NCBI GenBank assembly: GCA_028571685.1
Contig: CM053166.1
Span: 58,366,111 to 58,430,110, forward strand
DNA length: 64,000 bases
Direction of reading: 5' to 3'
Source: Heterohyrax brucei
Lineage: Eukaryota; Chordata; Mammalia; Hyracoidea; Procaviidae
Part shown: in pieces, positions 11,946 through 23,935 of the stretch
Layout: the number at the start of each line of letters is the position of its first letter
Position numbering within the stretch: position 1 is the stretch's first letter
Notes under the pieces: model-generated
The model's input: the letters and a program-made list of their open reading frames with translations, nothing else
Told to the model about the DNA's origin: nothing
Database searches by the model: none
Made by a program: the position numbers and the translations under genes

Positions 11946-12363
11946 GTGTGGTAATCTTTGGCTGAGAGGTGGACTTTGGCAATAGCTTCAGTTCTGAGTT
12001 AGCAGGGTGTTCTGATCCTCAATATTATTGATTTTCTTTTATCCTATAATTTTTCTGGCATCCACTTAGCTGTCCCAACAGCTCAACTCAATCCACCTGT
12101 AATAATGGTGGCCATCTGCCAGAAACAAGGCTCAGAAGAAGGCAGAAGAAAAAGCAACCCCTGCAGACTTAAATCATTTTTTTTTCCACATGAAGTGCCT
12201 GTAATAAGACCAGTAGTGGTATTTTTTTTTTTTTTTCTGGAGAAAGAATTGAGTGAATCTAGGAAAAGCATTTGAAAGCCCAACTGTGTATGTGTCTGGA
12301 GACAACTGAAATGCAATATAATGTAAGAATTTGGCTCAATATTTTTCTGTCCACTTTCTGAGA

Positions 12364-12496
12364 GGGGGAGCCCTGGTGGCGCAGTGGTTGCTAACAAAAG
12401 GTTGGTAGATCGAATCCATCAGCTGCTTCTTAGAAATCCTATGGGGCAGTCCTACTCTATGCTGTAGAGTCACTGTGACTCAGAATTGAGTCTACG
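12364..12496 (+). repeat. AfroSINE
   Basis: Contains GGGAGCCCTGGTGGCGCAGT, close to the family consensus head, and TGGGGCAGTCCTACTCTATG. A second SINE head, GTGATGCAGTGGTTAAGAGC, follows at about 12,501-12,531 and stops abruptly. Confidence 0.9.
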
Positions 12497-12531
12497 CTCG
12501 TGATGCAGTGGTTAAGAGCTGGCTGCTAAGA

Positions 12532-13066
12532 AGATGGGATGGGACTTGGCTAGGTGGTAGTCACAGTGCTAGGCAGAAGTAGGGAAGGTGGCAGGGTGCT
12601 TGTGCAATCCCAGTCCTGGTGGTGCCCTCATTAGCAGGCCTGGGCACATGTGGCACTGAAGGCTCTGTGAACCCAAAACCCTAGTGTGAGCCCTTAAATA
12701 AAACCCAAGCAGACTGCATTCCTCTCACATGCAAAACCTCAGTATTAGCTACTTGTCACTGTATTAAAAAGCACAACCTGCACTGACATGGTCTGGAGCC
12801 TTAAGTAGGGGGACCAGGGCTCTCCACTGAGGACAGTTCATCCTTGGCAATCAAGGTAGGGGCCTCATTCTTTTGTGGGTGAGATACAGACACACAAGTT
12901 CTAGTAAGAGCTGGCCTCTTTGCAACAATACTTAATTAGCTTCCTCAAGAGTCTTTGCTTTGCTTTGTTTTCAACATTTCCTTTTTTTAGAAAATGACCT
13001 AAATTAAGTAATTTTTAGAACAGAGTCTAATGAAAATACAAGCTTATTGTTTAAATGATCCATTTC
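12532..13066. other. No recognised feature
   Basis: Apparently unique non-coding sequence with no supportable open frame. Confidence 0.4.
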
Positions 13067-13528
13067 TATATAACAGTAGTTCCAAAGTTTGGCTCATGAA
13101 CCCTATGGGATCCCTAAGAGCCTCCCAGGGGTCCCATGGAGCTAGAACTATTCTCATAATAATGCTAAGAATTTTTCACTTTCATTTGCTTACAAGTGTA
13201 CAGTGGAGTTTTCCAGAGGTTACAAGATGTTTGATATCTCAACAGATGGAAAGAAAGAGCAGATAGAGAATCCAACTGTCTTCTATTAAGTCAGACATGA
13301 AAGAGATTTGCAAAATGTAAAACAATGCCACTCTTCCTCTTTTAGTTTTGTTTTGGAATCTAGAGCTATTTTTCATACAGTTATATTATTTACGCTAGTG
13401 TACAACAGGCTTATTATTGTTTTTTAGAATGAGTTAATGAATATATATTTTAAAAATGTCTTAGTTTGAATTTATAAGATACCAATACTGATGGATATAA
13501 ATCTCTTTGATATCCTCAATAATTTTTC
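13067..13528 (+). mobile_element. hAT-Charlie element, internally deleted
   Basis: The left part (CCAAAGTTTGGCTCATGAACCC, then CAGGGGTCCCATGGAGC) looks like a hAT-Charlie terminus. The right part (GAATCCAACTGTCTTCTATT, then GAGATTTGCAAAATGTAAAAC) matches the end of a Charlie transposase gene and its 3' sequence. The two are joined with nearly the whole transposase missing. The right end is cut by the adjoining L1, so the second terminal repeat is lost. Confidence 0.65.
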
Positions 13529-14565
13529 TTTTAATTTTATTAATTTTGTTGTTGTTGCTGAGAATATACATAGCAAAATGCACATCAGTTCAACAGTTTC
13601 TACATGTACAGTTCAATTACACTGATTGTATTCTTCAGATGTGTAACCATTCTCACCTTTTCTGAGTTTTTCCTCCCCAGTTAACATGAATTCACTGCCT
13701 TCTAAGTTTCCTATCTAGTCTTTCAGGTTGAGCTATCACTTTGATCACATACAGATAGTTCTTAAAAGAGTAAAATGCTGTTCAAGGCTGACCTTTTTTA
13801 TTACTTAATTATTGTTTAGTTTTAAGAAGACTTTAGGAAATATTTTTAGTCTAAGGTTTAAAGATGATCTCAGAGCAATAGATCCAGGAGTTCTTCTAAC
13901 TCTCATGGCTCCAGGAATTCTGTAGTCCATGAAAATTTGAAATTCTTTTCTACATTTTCCACTTATTGATCAGGATCCTTCTATAGAATCTTTGATCAAA
14001 ATATTCAGTAAAGGTAGCCAAGCACCATTCAGTCCTTCTGGTCTCATGGGAAAACAGGTAATTGTTCATAGAGGCAATTAGCCATATGTTTCGTATCTTC
14101 CTTTTACTCCTAACTCTCCTTCTTCCTCTGTTGCTCCAGGCAAATAGAGACCAATTGCTGTGCCTTAGATGGCTGCTTGCAAGCTTTTAAGACCCCAGGT
14201 ACCATGGAAGGAACTAAGAGACAGATCAGAAGTACTGAACACATTATTAGGCCAATTAACTGGGACGTCCCATGAAGCCATGACCCTAAACCTCTGAACC
14301 AAGGTACCAAATCCCATGACTTGGGATTTGTACATAAGCAGCCTCAGCAGCTCCTTTTCTTTTCTCTCTCTCTCTCTCTCTCTTTTGTCATTGTAACTAT
14401 ATCTATGATACAACTTTTGCCAATTCAACTTTTTACAGGTGTGCAACTTATTGAGAGCAATTGCAATAATTGGTAGTGCAGCCCTACCTTTAATCAGTGC
14501 AATATTTTTATCACCATTAATCTCTTCCCTCTTTCTCTCCCATTGCCTCTTATCTTTTTATATAA
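13529..14565 (-). mobile_element. L1 3' untranslated region, antisense
   Basis: Begins TTTTGTTGTTGTTGCTGAGAATATAC and continues through AGATGGCTGCTTGCAAGC, then TTTTAAGACCCCAGGTACC, words shared with other copies near 61,320-61,370 and 62,100. It leads directly into antisense L1 ORF2 sequence, which supports reading it as one L1 3' half. A TC-repeat lies at 14,362-14,382. Confidence 0.65.
14362..14382. repeat. (TC)n microsatellite
   Basis: Uninterrupted TC dinucleotides, about ten units. Confidence 0.9.
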
Positions 14566-14709
14566 GAAAACTTGTTACTGTCACGTCAATTTCAACTCAT
14601 AGCAACCCTATAGGAGAACACAGAACTACCCTATTGAGTTCCAAGGGGTACCTTAGTGGATTTGAACTGCCAACCTTTTTGTTAGCAGCCACACTACCAA
14701 GGTTTCCAT
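14566..14709 (-). repeat. AfroSINE
   Basis: Reverse copy with TCAATTTCAACTCATAGCAACC and CACACTACCAAGGTTTCC. Confidence 0.8.
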
Positions 14710-15219
14710 GTAAGTGAAGTCATATGATATTTGTCCTTTTCTGATTGACTCATTTGACTCAGCATGAAGTCTTCCAACTCCATCCATATTGTCGTGCATC
14801 AAGACTTCACTTCTTCCACTGAATGAGTAGTATTTCATTGTACAGATGTAGCACATTTTTCCTTACCCATCTGTCGATGGGCATTTCGGTTGTTTCCATC
14901 TTTTGGCTACCGTAAATAGTACTGCAATGAACATTAGTGTACAACCTCTGTCTGAGTCTCTTCTTTCAAGTCTTTTGGGTACATATCTAAGAGTGGAATT
15001 CCTGGGGCATGTGGTAGTTCTATTTTCAGTTTTATTATTTATTTATTGTGCTTCCAGTGAAATTTTGCAATTCAAATCAATTTGTCATACAAAACTTACA
15101 CACACACATTGTTACATGACCCTAGTTGCTCTCCCCGTATTGTGACATCACAACTCTTCCTCTCTACTACGTATTTTCTGTGTTCATTCAACCAGTTTCT
15201 GTTCCCCTCTGCATTCTCA

Positions 15220-15390
15220 GAAACTCTGGTGGTCTAGTGGTTAAGTGCCATATCTGTTAACTAAAAGGTCAGCAGTTAGAATCTTCCAGGTGCTCCTTGG
15301 AAACTCTATGGAACAGTTCTACCCTGTCCTCTAGGGTTGCCATCGGTCGAACTGACTCAGCCGCACTGGGTCAGGTCTGGTCTGGTCTGC
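15220..15390 (+). repeat. AfroSINE
   Basis: Head AAACTCTGGTGGTCTAGTGG and a tail with GTCTGGTCTGG repeats. It sits inside an antisense L1 3' end. Confidence 0.85.
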
Positions 15391-15935
15391 CTTCTCATCT
15401 CACCTCTGGACAGGAGCTGTCCAGTTAGCCTCACATATCTGCGTAAGCCAAGAAGCACATCCTTTGCCAGTACCATTTTATGTCTTATAGCTCAGTCTAT
15501 TCTTAGTTTTTGAGGAACCACCACACTGTTTTTCACAGTGGCTATACCATTTTGCATTTCCACCAGCAATGGATAAAGATTTCAGTTTCCCCACATCCTT
15601 GCCAACATTTATGACTTACTTTGTTTATTTATTTATTTTTATCCATCTTAGTAGGAGTGAAATGGTATCTCTTTGCAGTTTTGATTTGCATCTCTCTGAT
15701 GGCTGATGATGCTGGGCATTTCTGTGTGTGTTTGCTGGCCATTTGAATGTCCTATCTGGTCAAATATCTGTTCAAGTCCTTTGCCCATTTTATGATTGAC
15801 TTATTTATCTTTTTGTTGTTAAGTTGTCAAAGTTTTAAATATATCTTGGTTATTAGATTCTTGTTGAATATATGGTTTCTAAAGATATTCTTCCAGTTGC
15901 TAGCTTATCATTTCACTTTTTTGGTAAAGTCTTTT

Positions 15936-16096
15936 GATGAACAGTGGCATAGTGGTTAAAAGCTATGTCTATTAACCAAAAGGTTGGCAGTTTGAATCCA
16001 CCAGGTGCTCTTTGGAAACATTTTGGGGCAGTTCTACTCTGCCCTATAGGGTTGCCTTGAGTCAGAATAGACTTGATGGCAACAGTTTTTTTTTTT
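15936..16096 (+). repeat. AfroSINE
   Basis: Contains AACCAAAAGGTTGGCAGTTT and TTGGGGCAGTTCTACTCTGC, and ends in a T-run after GATGGCAACAG. Confidence 0.9.
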
Positions 16097-16582
16097 AATG
16101 ACATCTCATTTATTTTGTCTTTGGTTCTTTGTGCTTATGTTATTGTATTAGATAATCCATTGTTAAAAGCTAGATCTGACGGTGTTGCTTCTACTTTTTC
16201 ATCTAAGAATTGTACTGTTTTAATTTGAACATTTAGACTCTTCCTTAATACTGAGTTTGTTTCTGTGTGTAGTGTAAGGCATAGATTCTGTTTTATTTTT
16301 CTGCGTGTGAAAATTCAGTTTTCCCAGCAATGTTTACTAAGAGACTCTTCTTTCCCCATCGAATGGACTTGGCACCCTTGTAAAAACTCAGTTGACTATA
16401 CATGCATTGGTTTATTTCTGGACCGTCAATTGTATTCCATTGGTCTATGCGTAGCCAAGAATGCCATTTTCTTAAAAACAGAGAAAATTGGAATGGGCTG
16501 TCAGAACTAATTCTTGTCCTATTTTTTTCAGGACTATTTGTTCTTTGCTAAAAGTCCTGGCCCCAGAAATCACACATTTATT

Positions 16583-16930
16583 TGTAGGAGCCAGCTCGAG
16601 CGGACCCCCTATCCAGATGACAGTTGAGAATGTCTTGATGAATATCTCCAAGAGACCCCTCAGATCTTCAGAAGGATGCCTTCTTTTTCCTCCATTGCTC
16701 ACATTATTTCCCTGGCATTTGCACCTGCACCTGCGTGTAGCCTGCCCCACCTTTAAGTACTCCGATCATGCTTGATGGTTTCCAACAGACTTTGGTGGAA
16801 GTATTCCCCTCTGTTTTGTGCGTTGCTAGCATGCACATAATGAAAGTCTTTGGTCACTCACTCACACCTGTCTCTGCAGTTGGCTTATCAGGCGGCAGGT
16901 AGCCAAACCCCGGGTCTTTCTCTGGTAACA
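16583..16930 (-). mobile_element. Probable solo LTR inside L1
   Basis: Read on the minus strand, the block begins TGTTACCAGAGAAAGACCC and ends CTCGAGCTGGCTCCTACA, proper LTR termini. It interrupts antisense L1 ORF2 between two matching segments. TACTTAAAGG on the minus strand could be a TATA box. The flanks (TATT and TATG) give only a weak 4-bp target match. Confidence 0.5.
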
Positions 16931-17318
16931 TATGCCTCTATTGTTATACCAGTACCAGGTGTTCTGAGTAGTACGTGGTATGTCTTAAAATCAGGAAGTA
17001 TGAGTCCTGTTTCAAAGTTCCCTTTCAGTATTGTTTTAGTTGCCTGAGGCCTTTTACCATTCTGTATAAAGTTGAGAATTGATATTTCTATTTCTGTAAA
17101 GAAGGCTGTTGGAATTTTTATCAGGATTACATTGAATCTGTAGATCACTTTACATAGTATTGACATCTTAATAACACTAAGTCTTTCAATCTGTGAACAT
17201 GGAACATTTTTCCATTTATTTAAGTATTCTTTAATCTCTAGCAGTGTTTATGGTTTTCATTTCATAAGTCTTTCACATCCTTACTTAGATTTATTCCTAT
17301 ATTTTATTCTCTTAGATG

Positions 17319-17741
17319 CTATTGTAAATAGAATTGTTTACCTAATTTCCCTTTCAGATTTCCCACTGCTAGTGTATGGAAACTCAACTGTTCCTTTTTT
17401 CTCTCTCTTCCTTTTTTTCCATCCCCACACCTCCTCTCCCTCATAACCATAAAAGATTGCTTCTTTCTTTGTGTAAACCTCTTCACGAATCTTTGTATTA
17501 GTGGTCTCATGCAATATTCGACCTTTTGTGATTGACTTATTTCAGTCAGCATAATGTCCTCCTGAATCACCCACGTTATGAGATGTTTTACAGATTCATC
17601 TTTGTTTCTTATCTCTGCATAGTACTCCATTATGTGCATATACCATAGTTTGTTTATGTATTCATCTGTTGATGGGCATCTAGATTGTTTCCATCTTTTT
17701 GCTATCATGAAAAATGCTGCAATGAACATGGGTATGCGCAC
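17319..17741 (-). pseudogene. L1 ORF2 C-terminal fragment
   Basis: A 140-codon frame contains IAKRWKQSRCPSTDEYINKL, then WYMHIMEYYAEI and EDIMLTEISQSQK, the near-invariant block close to the C-terminus of mammalian L1 ORF2 proteins. Sequence after residue 100 looks like antisense read-through. Upstream (higher coordinates) the L1 continues only after the 17.8-19.0 kb insertion. It is a dead fragment. Confidence 0.85.
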
Positions 17742-17834
17742 GTCATTTTGAGTGACAACTCTTATTTCTCTAAGATATATTCCTAGGCATGGAACTGCTA
17801 GATCATGTAGTATTTCTACTGCTAGCTTTCTTTT

Positions 17835-19030
17835 TATTTATTTAGTTAGTTTTGTTGTGCTTTAAGTGAAAGTTTACAATTCAAGTCAGTTTCTCACACA
17901 AAAACTTACACACGTTATTAATGTTACCCTAGCTGCTCCCGTCACACTGTGACAGCACACCATTTCTGTCATGGATTGAACTGTTTCCCCCAAAAAATGT
18001 GTGCAGCCATTTGGCTGGGCCATCATTCCCAATATTTTGTGATTTTCTTATGCTATACTTCCTAATCTCTGCCTGTGGTTGATAGGAAAATTATGTTAAA
18101 AGGGGATTAGGGTGGGACAGCAACACTCTTGCTAAGGGAGTTTCCCTGGAGTGTGGCTTGCACCACCTTTTATTCTTTCATCCTATGGGAGATAAAAAAG
18201 AGAGATAAGGAAGCATAGAGTTGGGAACTTGACATCCTTAAGAAAGCAGCACCACTGGGAGTAGAGCGCGTCCTTCAGACCTGACGTTCCTGCACCAAGA
18301 TGCTCCCTGAACAAAGACTGATGCAACACAAGGACTTTCTTCCAGAGCTGACAGAGGAAAAGCCTTCCCTTGGAGCAGACGTCCTGAATTCGGACTTGTA
18401 GCCTACTGAACTGTATAAGAATAAACTTTCCTTTGCTAAGCCATCCACTTTGTGGTATTTCTATTACAGCAGCACTAAATAACTAAAACACCTCCTTTCC
18501 ACCTTGTATTTCCTGTGCCTACTTGACCAGCTTCTGTCCCCCTTTCCCTTCTAATCTTGTTTCTGGACAGGAGCTGCCCATTTAGTCTCATGTTACCTAC
18601 TTGAGCCAAGAAGCGCACTCTTCACCAGCATCATTTTACGTCTTGCAGTCAAGTCTAATCTTTCTCTGAAGAGATGGCTTATGGAATGATATCAGTTCTG
18701 GGCTAACAGAGAGTCCAGGGACCATGTCTTCTGGAGACTCACCAGTCCCAGTCAGACCATCAGGTCTGGTCTTTTTACTAGAATCTGAGTTCTGTACCCC
18801 ACTTTTCCCCAGCTCTGTCAGGGACTTTCTGTTGTGTTCCCTGTCAGGGTGGTCACTGGTGATAGCCAGGTATCATCTAGTCTGGTTCCAAGCTGGTGGA
18901 GTCTCTGGTTTATGTGGCCCTTTCTGTCTCTTGGGGTCATGTTTTCCTTATGTCTTTGGTGTTTGTCATTCTTACTTGCTCCAGCATGGTTGAGACCCAC
19001 TGATACATCTTAGTTGGCTGCTTGTATTTC
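17835..19030 (-). mobile_element. Antisense L1 3' end, split by a MaLR LTR
   Basis: TTTGTTGTGCTTTAAGTGAAAG, then CAGTTTCTCACACAAAAACT, opens the block. After the MaLR at 17,967-18,490 it resumes with CTTCCACCTTG-like sequence and runs to CAGGTCTGGTC and AGACCCACTGATAC. The same order is found at 61,510-62,290. The block itself sits inside antisense L1 ORF2. Confidence 0.65.
17967..18490 (+). mobile_element. ERVL-MaLR type LTR, near full length
   Basis: Starts TGTCATGGATTGAACTG and ends CAGCACTAAATAACTAAAACA. It shares both ends and GTGTGGCTTGCACCACC with the copy at 637-940. AAGAATAAACTTTCC near 18,418 is a good poly(A) site. A clear target duplication is not visible. Confidence 0.8.
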
Positions 19031-20585
19031 TAACTTTGTGAGGAAGTGCTGCATCATTTTCCAAAATGGTTGTCATTTTGCATTCCCACCAGCAGTGCAT
19101 AAGAGTTCCAGTTTCCACTCAGTCCCTCCAACATCTGTTACTTTCTGCTTTTATTGATTCTTGCCAGTAATGTCAAGGTGAGATGGAATCTCATTGTTGT
19201 TTTGATTTGTGTTTTTCTAATGGCTAGTGATTGAAAGAATTTCTTCATGAATCTGTTAGCTTCTTGAATATCTTCTTTGGTGGTGTCTATTAATTTCCTT
19301 TGCACATTTTTTAATTAGATTATTTGTCTTTTTGTTGTAGAAGTATTGGATTTTCCTGTGTATTTTACAGATTAGAACCTTTGTCATGGCCAATTTTTTC
19401 CCCCAGTCTGTAGGCTCTCTTTTTAATGTTTTGGTGAAGTCTTTGGATGAGCATAACTGTTTAATTTTTAGACAATTCTAGTTATCTAGCTTATCTTCTG
19501 GAGTTTGTGTGTTGCTAGTTATGTTTTGTATAACGTTAATGCTGTGTATTAGGGCCCCTAGAGTTGACCCTAAGTTTTGTTCTGTGATCTTTATAATTTT
19601 TGGTTTTATGTTTAGGTCTTTGACCCCTTTTGAGTTAGCTTTTGTGTATGGCATGAGATATGGGTCTTACTTTACTTTTTTGCAGATGGACATCCAATTT
19701 TGCCAGCACCATTTGTTAAAAAGACTGACTTTTCCCCATCTGATAGACTCTAGGCTCTTGTTGAAGATTATGTAAACTCAGGTGGATAGATTTACATCTA
19801 GAGTCTCGATTCTGTTCCATTGGTTAATGTATCTGTCTTTGTACTGGTGCTGCACTATTTTGACTACAGTAGCTGTCTACAGGTTCTGAGGTCAGGTAAT
19901 GTGAGTCCTCCTACTTTCTTCTTCTTTAGTAATACTTTATTTAGGACCTCTTCCCTTCCATATAGAAGTAATGATTAGTTATTCTGTCTCTTTAAAGAAG
20001 GTGCTGGTATTTGAATTGGAATTGCATTGTATTTGTAGATTGCTTTGGGTGGAATTGACATTTTCACAATGTCAGTCTACCTATTCATGAGCATAGTAAT
20101 GTTTTTCTACTTATGCAGCTCTCTTTTGGTTTCTTGCAGTAGTGGTTTGTAGTTTTCATTGTATAGGTCTTTTATATCCCTAGTTAGATTTATTCTTTTT
20201 TTTTTTTTTTAGGGGCTGTTATAAATAGTATTGTTTTCCTGATTTCCTTTTCTCTTTATTGGTGTATATGATTTTTGTATGTTTATCTTGTATCCTGCTG
20301 CTCTACTGAATCTTTCTATTAGTTCCAGTAGTTTTCTCATGGAGTCTTTTGAGTTTTCTACATGTAGTATTATATCATCTGCAAATAGGCACAGTTTTAC
20401 TTTTTCATTGCTAATTTGGATGACTTTCCTTTCTTTTTCTTGCCCTACTGCTTTAGCTCAGACTTCCAGTCCAATGTAAAATAGAAGTAGTGATAACGGG
20501 CATCCTTGTTCTTCTCCCCGAAGGGAATGTTTTCAGCTTCTCTCCATTAAGAACAATGTTGGCTGTTGGAAATCTTACTGATTTT
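19031..20585 (-). pseudogene. Antisense L1 ORF2, RT region
   Basis: Long complement of L1 ORF2. Words such as GTAGAAGTATTGGATTTTCC and TTTGCCAGCACCATTTGTTA are the antisense of conserved ORF2 segments. The minus-strand frame 20,453-20,683 reads LVEEFNKLIEYKVNKQKS and crosses into the next piece. Around 20,340-20,580 and 20,640-20,800 the same ORF2 region appears twice, so two L1 copies abut or a segment was duplicated. Confidence 0.75.
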
Positions 20586-20822
20586 TGTTTGTTGACTTTG
20601 TACTCTATAAGCTTGTTAAATTCCTCTACTAGTTCTGTAGCTTTTATTAAGGATTCTTTGGGATTTTCTATATATAGGATCATGTCATCTGTGAATAAAG
20701 ATAATTTTATATTTTATTTTTCAATCTGCATATCTATTATCTCTTTTTCTTGTCTTATTGCTCTGACTAGGACTTCCAATACAATATTAAATACGAGTGA
20801 TGAGTCTAAAGAGACAAGTCAC
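20586..20822 (-). pseudogene. Second antisense L1 ORF2 copy, first part
   Basis: Repeats the ORF2 segment already passed at 20,290-20,520 (GGATCATGTCATCTGTGAAT compared with GTATTATATCATCTGCAAAT). It continues after the plus-strand L1 insertion at 21,641. Confidence 0.65.
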
Positions 20823-21640
20823 AACTTTGTTGAAGGGTAAGACAGTACACAATACTGGAGAAGCCAGCAAAACTTATTTAAGGCAAGGTCATGGACACAT
20901 CTGAAGTCCCTAAGGGGGTGAATTGCTGGGCGGAGGGTTGTGGGGACCATGGTGTCAGGCAACATCCAGTTCAACTGGCATAACAGAGTTTATAAAGAAA
21001 ATGTTCTACATTCTACTTGGTGAGTGGTGTCTGTGGTCTTTAAAGTCTGTGAGCAGCCATCTAGGGTATTCCATTGGTCTCACCCTTTTAGAAACAAGGA
21101 AGAATGAAGAAAACTAAAGACACAGAGGAAAGATTTGTCCAAATGACTAATGGACTGCATCTATAATGGTCTTCAGCAGACTGAATCCAGTACAGCTAGA
21201 AGATGCATGACTACCATCACTGACTGCTCTGATAAAGATCACAACAGAAGATCCTGGGTAGAGCTGGAGACAAATGTAGAACAAAATTCTGACTTTAAAA
21301 GAAAGTTCAGAATTGCTGCCCTGACAGAAAGTGGGGAAACCTTAAGAGTATAGTCCCCAGACACCCTTTCAGTTCAGTAATGGAGTCATTCCTGAGATTC
21401 ACCCTTCAGCAAAGACTGGACAGGCTTATAAAACAAAATGAGACTAAAGGGGCAGCCCAGGGGCGAAGACTAGAAGGCAAGAGGGAGCAGAAACATTGGC
21501 AATAGGGAACCCAAGGTTGAGAAAGGAGATTGTTAACATGTTGTGGGGTTGTTAACCAGTGTTGTAAAGCAATATATGTACTAACTGTTTAACGAGAAAT
21601 TAATTCATTCTGTAAACCTTCACCTAAAGCAAAAATGTAA
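20823..21640 (+). mobile_element. 5'-truncated L1 3' end, sense
   Basis: This is the plus-strand version of the block that elsewhere appears reversed. It starts AAGGGTAAGACAGTACACAA and ends CCTTCACCTAAAGCAAAAATG followed by an A-rich tail. It interrupts antisense ORF2, which resumes at about 21,641, so it is a younger insertion in the opposite orientation. Confidence 0.75.
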
Positions 21641-22200
21641 AAAAAGAAATACTACATAGAAATGGTGAGAGCAGGCACATTTGTTTCTGATTTCAAGAAA
21701 AAGTTTTTAATCTTTCTCCATCAAGTATAATGTTGTTTGTTGGCTTTTCACATATGCTCTGAATTACGTTGAGGAATTTCTCTTATAGTCCAGTTTTCTT
21801 CAGGGTTTTCATAAAGAAAGGGTGCCGGATTCTATCAAATTATTTTTCTGCCTCCATAGAGATGATCATATGGTTCTTTTCTTTTGTTCTATTGGTGATT
21901 GATTTTCTAGTGTTGAACCATTCCTGGAATAAATCCCACTTGGTCACCTTGTATGACCTTTAACATGCTGTTAGATTCTGTTCACTAGTATTTTGCTGAA
22001 GATTTTTGCATCTATATTCTTAAGATGTATTGGGCTTTGTTTTCTTGTGGTGTCTTCATCTGGTTTATCAGGATTGTGTGTTTTTCACAGAATGAATTAA
22101 GGAGTATGACTTCCTTCTCTATCTTTTGGAACAGTTTAAACAGGGTCTTCCATAAATTTTTAAGAGTACAAAGGGGTCACCTTACCAAAATATTTTGGTA
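21641..22200 (-). pseudogene. Second antisense L1 ORF2 copy, continued
   Basis: CAAGTATAATGTTGTTTGTTGG, then GGGTGCCGGATTCTATCAAAT and GAGATGATCATATGGTTCTT are complements of the L1 RT domain. It continues the segment interrupted at 20,822. Confidence 0.7.
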
Positions 22201-22344
22201 GGTGCTAGCTATCTAGTTTTTTTCATAAGTTTAAGTTTATAGAAAAGTTATAGACAGAGTTCCTTCATACCCCTCACCCAGCTTCTTATAATATCATGCT
22301 AAATTAGCCAAAACTTTAGAAATTATCTTTGTTGGGTAACATAG

Positions 22345-22525
22345 TCATTGCATGCTCATAATGACCCCATGTCTCAGAGTAGACTGTTGCATAGTTTTTT
22401 TTTGTCTGTAATCTTTACAGAAATTGATAACCGGGTCTTTCTCCTGTAGACTCCCTGGGTAGGTTTGAGCCACCAACTTTTCAGTTAGTAGCCAAACACT
22501 TAACTCGGTGGAGCCACCAATGCTC
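22345..22525 (-). repeat. AfroSINE, long variant
   Basis: Reverse copy containing the extra block GTAATCTTTACAGAAATTGATAA found in a longer SINE subtype. Its complement recurs at 26,840, 35,620, 36,040 and 62,745. Confidence 0.75.
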
Positions 22526-22989
22526 ATTAAAACTAATATTGATTGGTACATAACTATTCACTACTGATTTGATATGAATTCGATCAACTTTTCCACTAAT
22601 GTCATTTTACTGTTCCAAGATCCAATCTAGGATAGCATGTTGTATTTAATGTATATCATTTTTGAAAATTTATAATTGTCTTTCCCCACTTTTTACTGAG
22701 AATTAACATATGTCCAGGAAAGTATACATATCATAAATGTATGCTTGGTAAATGTTCACAAATGGCATCTAGGACATGACACCAAACATTTCAATTTCCC
22801 CAGAAGCCTCCCATTTGAGACACTACCTCCCTAAAGGTACCAATTATCCTGACTTCTATCAGCATAGAAGAGTTTTGCCTGTTTTTCACCTTAGGTGAAC
22901 AGAATCATACAAAGCATACTCTTGTGTATCTGTTTGTGAGATGCATCCATTGTTACATATAGTTGTAGTTCATTCTTGTTGCTGTATTG
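22526..22989. other. Probable old L1 sequence
   Basis: TACTGAGAATTAACATATGTC and the sequence after it resemble a decayed L1 3' region. No frame is kept. Confidence 0.35.
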
Positions 22990-23188
22990 TGTGGGTCAGC
23001 AATTTTTTTTCTGTAAAGGGCTGGGTAGTAAATATTTTAGACTTATGGGTGGTCAAGTTTCTGTTGCAACTCTTCAGCTCCTCCATTATAATCACTACAC
23101 AAATGAATGATGTAGGTGTGATCCAATAAAACATTATTTACAAAAACAGGTGGTGGGCTAGGTTTGGCCTATAGATTGCTGAGCCTTG
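22990..23188 (+). mobile_element. hAT-Charlie (MER1-group) nonautonomous element
   Basis: TGTGGGTCAGCAAT and then TTCTGTAAAGGGCTGGGTAG start it; CAATAAAACATTATTTACAAAA and GATTGCTGAGCCTTG end it. Near-identical 8-bp flanks, CTGTATTG (22,982-22,989) and CTGTATAG (23,189-23,196), fit hAT target duplication. It interrupts an L1-like sequence. Confidence 0.85.
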
Positions 23189-23196
23189 CTGTATAG

Positions 23197-23935
23197 TAAT
23201 CCATTGTGTGAATATTCATAATTTATTGGTTCATTCCACTGCTGTTGTGCATTTGAGTAGTTCTCAGTTTGGGATTATTAGAAATGATGTTGCTATGAGC
23301 ATTCTAGTATGTGATTTTCCTTGGGATGTATACCCAGAAGGGGAACAGTACATATCTATGTTCAGCTTTAATAGGTATCTGTTTGCGAGATGTATCTGTT
23401 TGTTACATGTAGTTATAGTTCATTCATTCTTACTGCTGTTGCTCACAGTTTTCCAACACAGTTGTACAATTTACACTCCCAGCAGCAATATATGATTGTT
23501 CTGGTTATTCTATATCCATACGAACATTTAGTATTGTTTTTTCTATTTAAGCCATTTTTGTAGGTGTGAAGTAGTAGCATTATGGTTTCAATTTGCATTT
23601 CCCAACTGGTACATGAAGTTAAACAGCTTTTCATGACTTAGAATATTCCCTTTTGTGAAGTGTACATTCAATGTTTTCTTCCTTGTATAATCAATGTGTG
23701 CCTATTCCCCTTGCTTTTTTTTGTTGTGCTTTATATTATTTTGTATGAACATTTTCATGTTTTTACATGGTCTACATCTGTCATTAAATTTTTGCTTAGT
23801 TGTCACCCATACTGCTGTATATTGGGTTGTCTCCATAACTCATTATTATATCAATAGCCTGCTAGGAATGTTCTTGCTCAATGTAGCCATTTATTTAATT
23901 ATTTAATTTTAATTTTGCAGATTCTTTCTGTTAAT
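23197..23935 (-). mobile_element. Old L1 fragment, antisense
   Basis: TAATCCATTGTGTGAATATTC, then GATGTATACCCAGAAGGGGA and CAATTTGCATTTCCCAACTG, are the antisense of an older L1 ORF2 end. A near-repeat of part of it precedes the hAT element (22,900-22,989). Confidence 0.6.

Larger units (their letters stand above)
14710..17318 (-). pseudogene. Antisense L1 ORF2 remnants, interrupted
   Basis: This is mostly the complement of L1 ORF2. The minus-strand frame 16,888-17,166 reads [20 protein letters not shown] and then [10 protein letters not shown], the conserved ORF2 segment between RT and the C-terminus. Later insertions are a second antisense L1 3' end (about 15,030-15,505), SINEs at 15,220 and 15,936, and an LTR at 16,583-16,930. 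No full frame survives. Confidence 0.75.

Noticed and set aside
16472..16775. Overlapping frames on both strands as a gene
   Set aside because: They span the border of an inserted LTR in L1 and have no domain.
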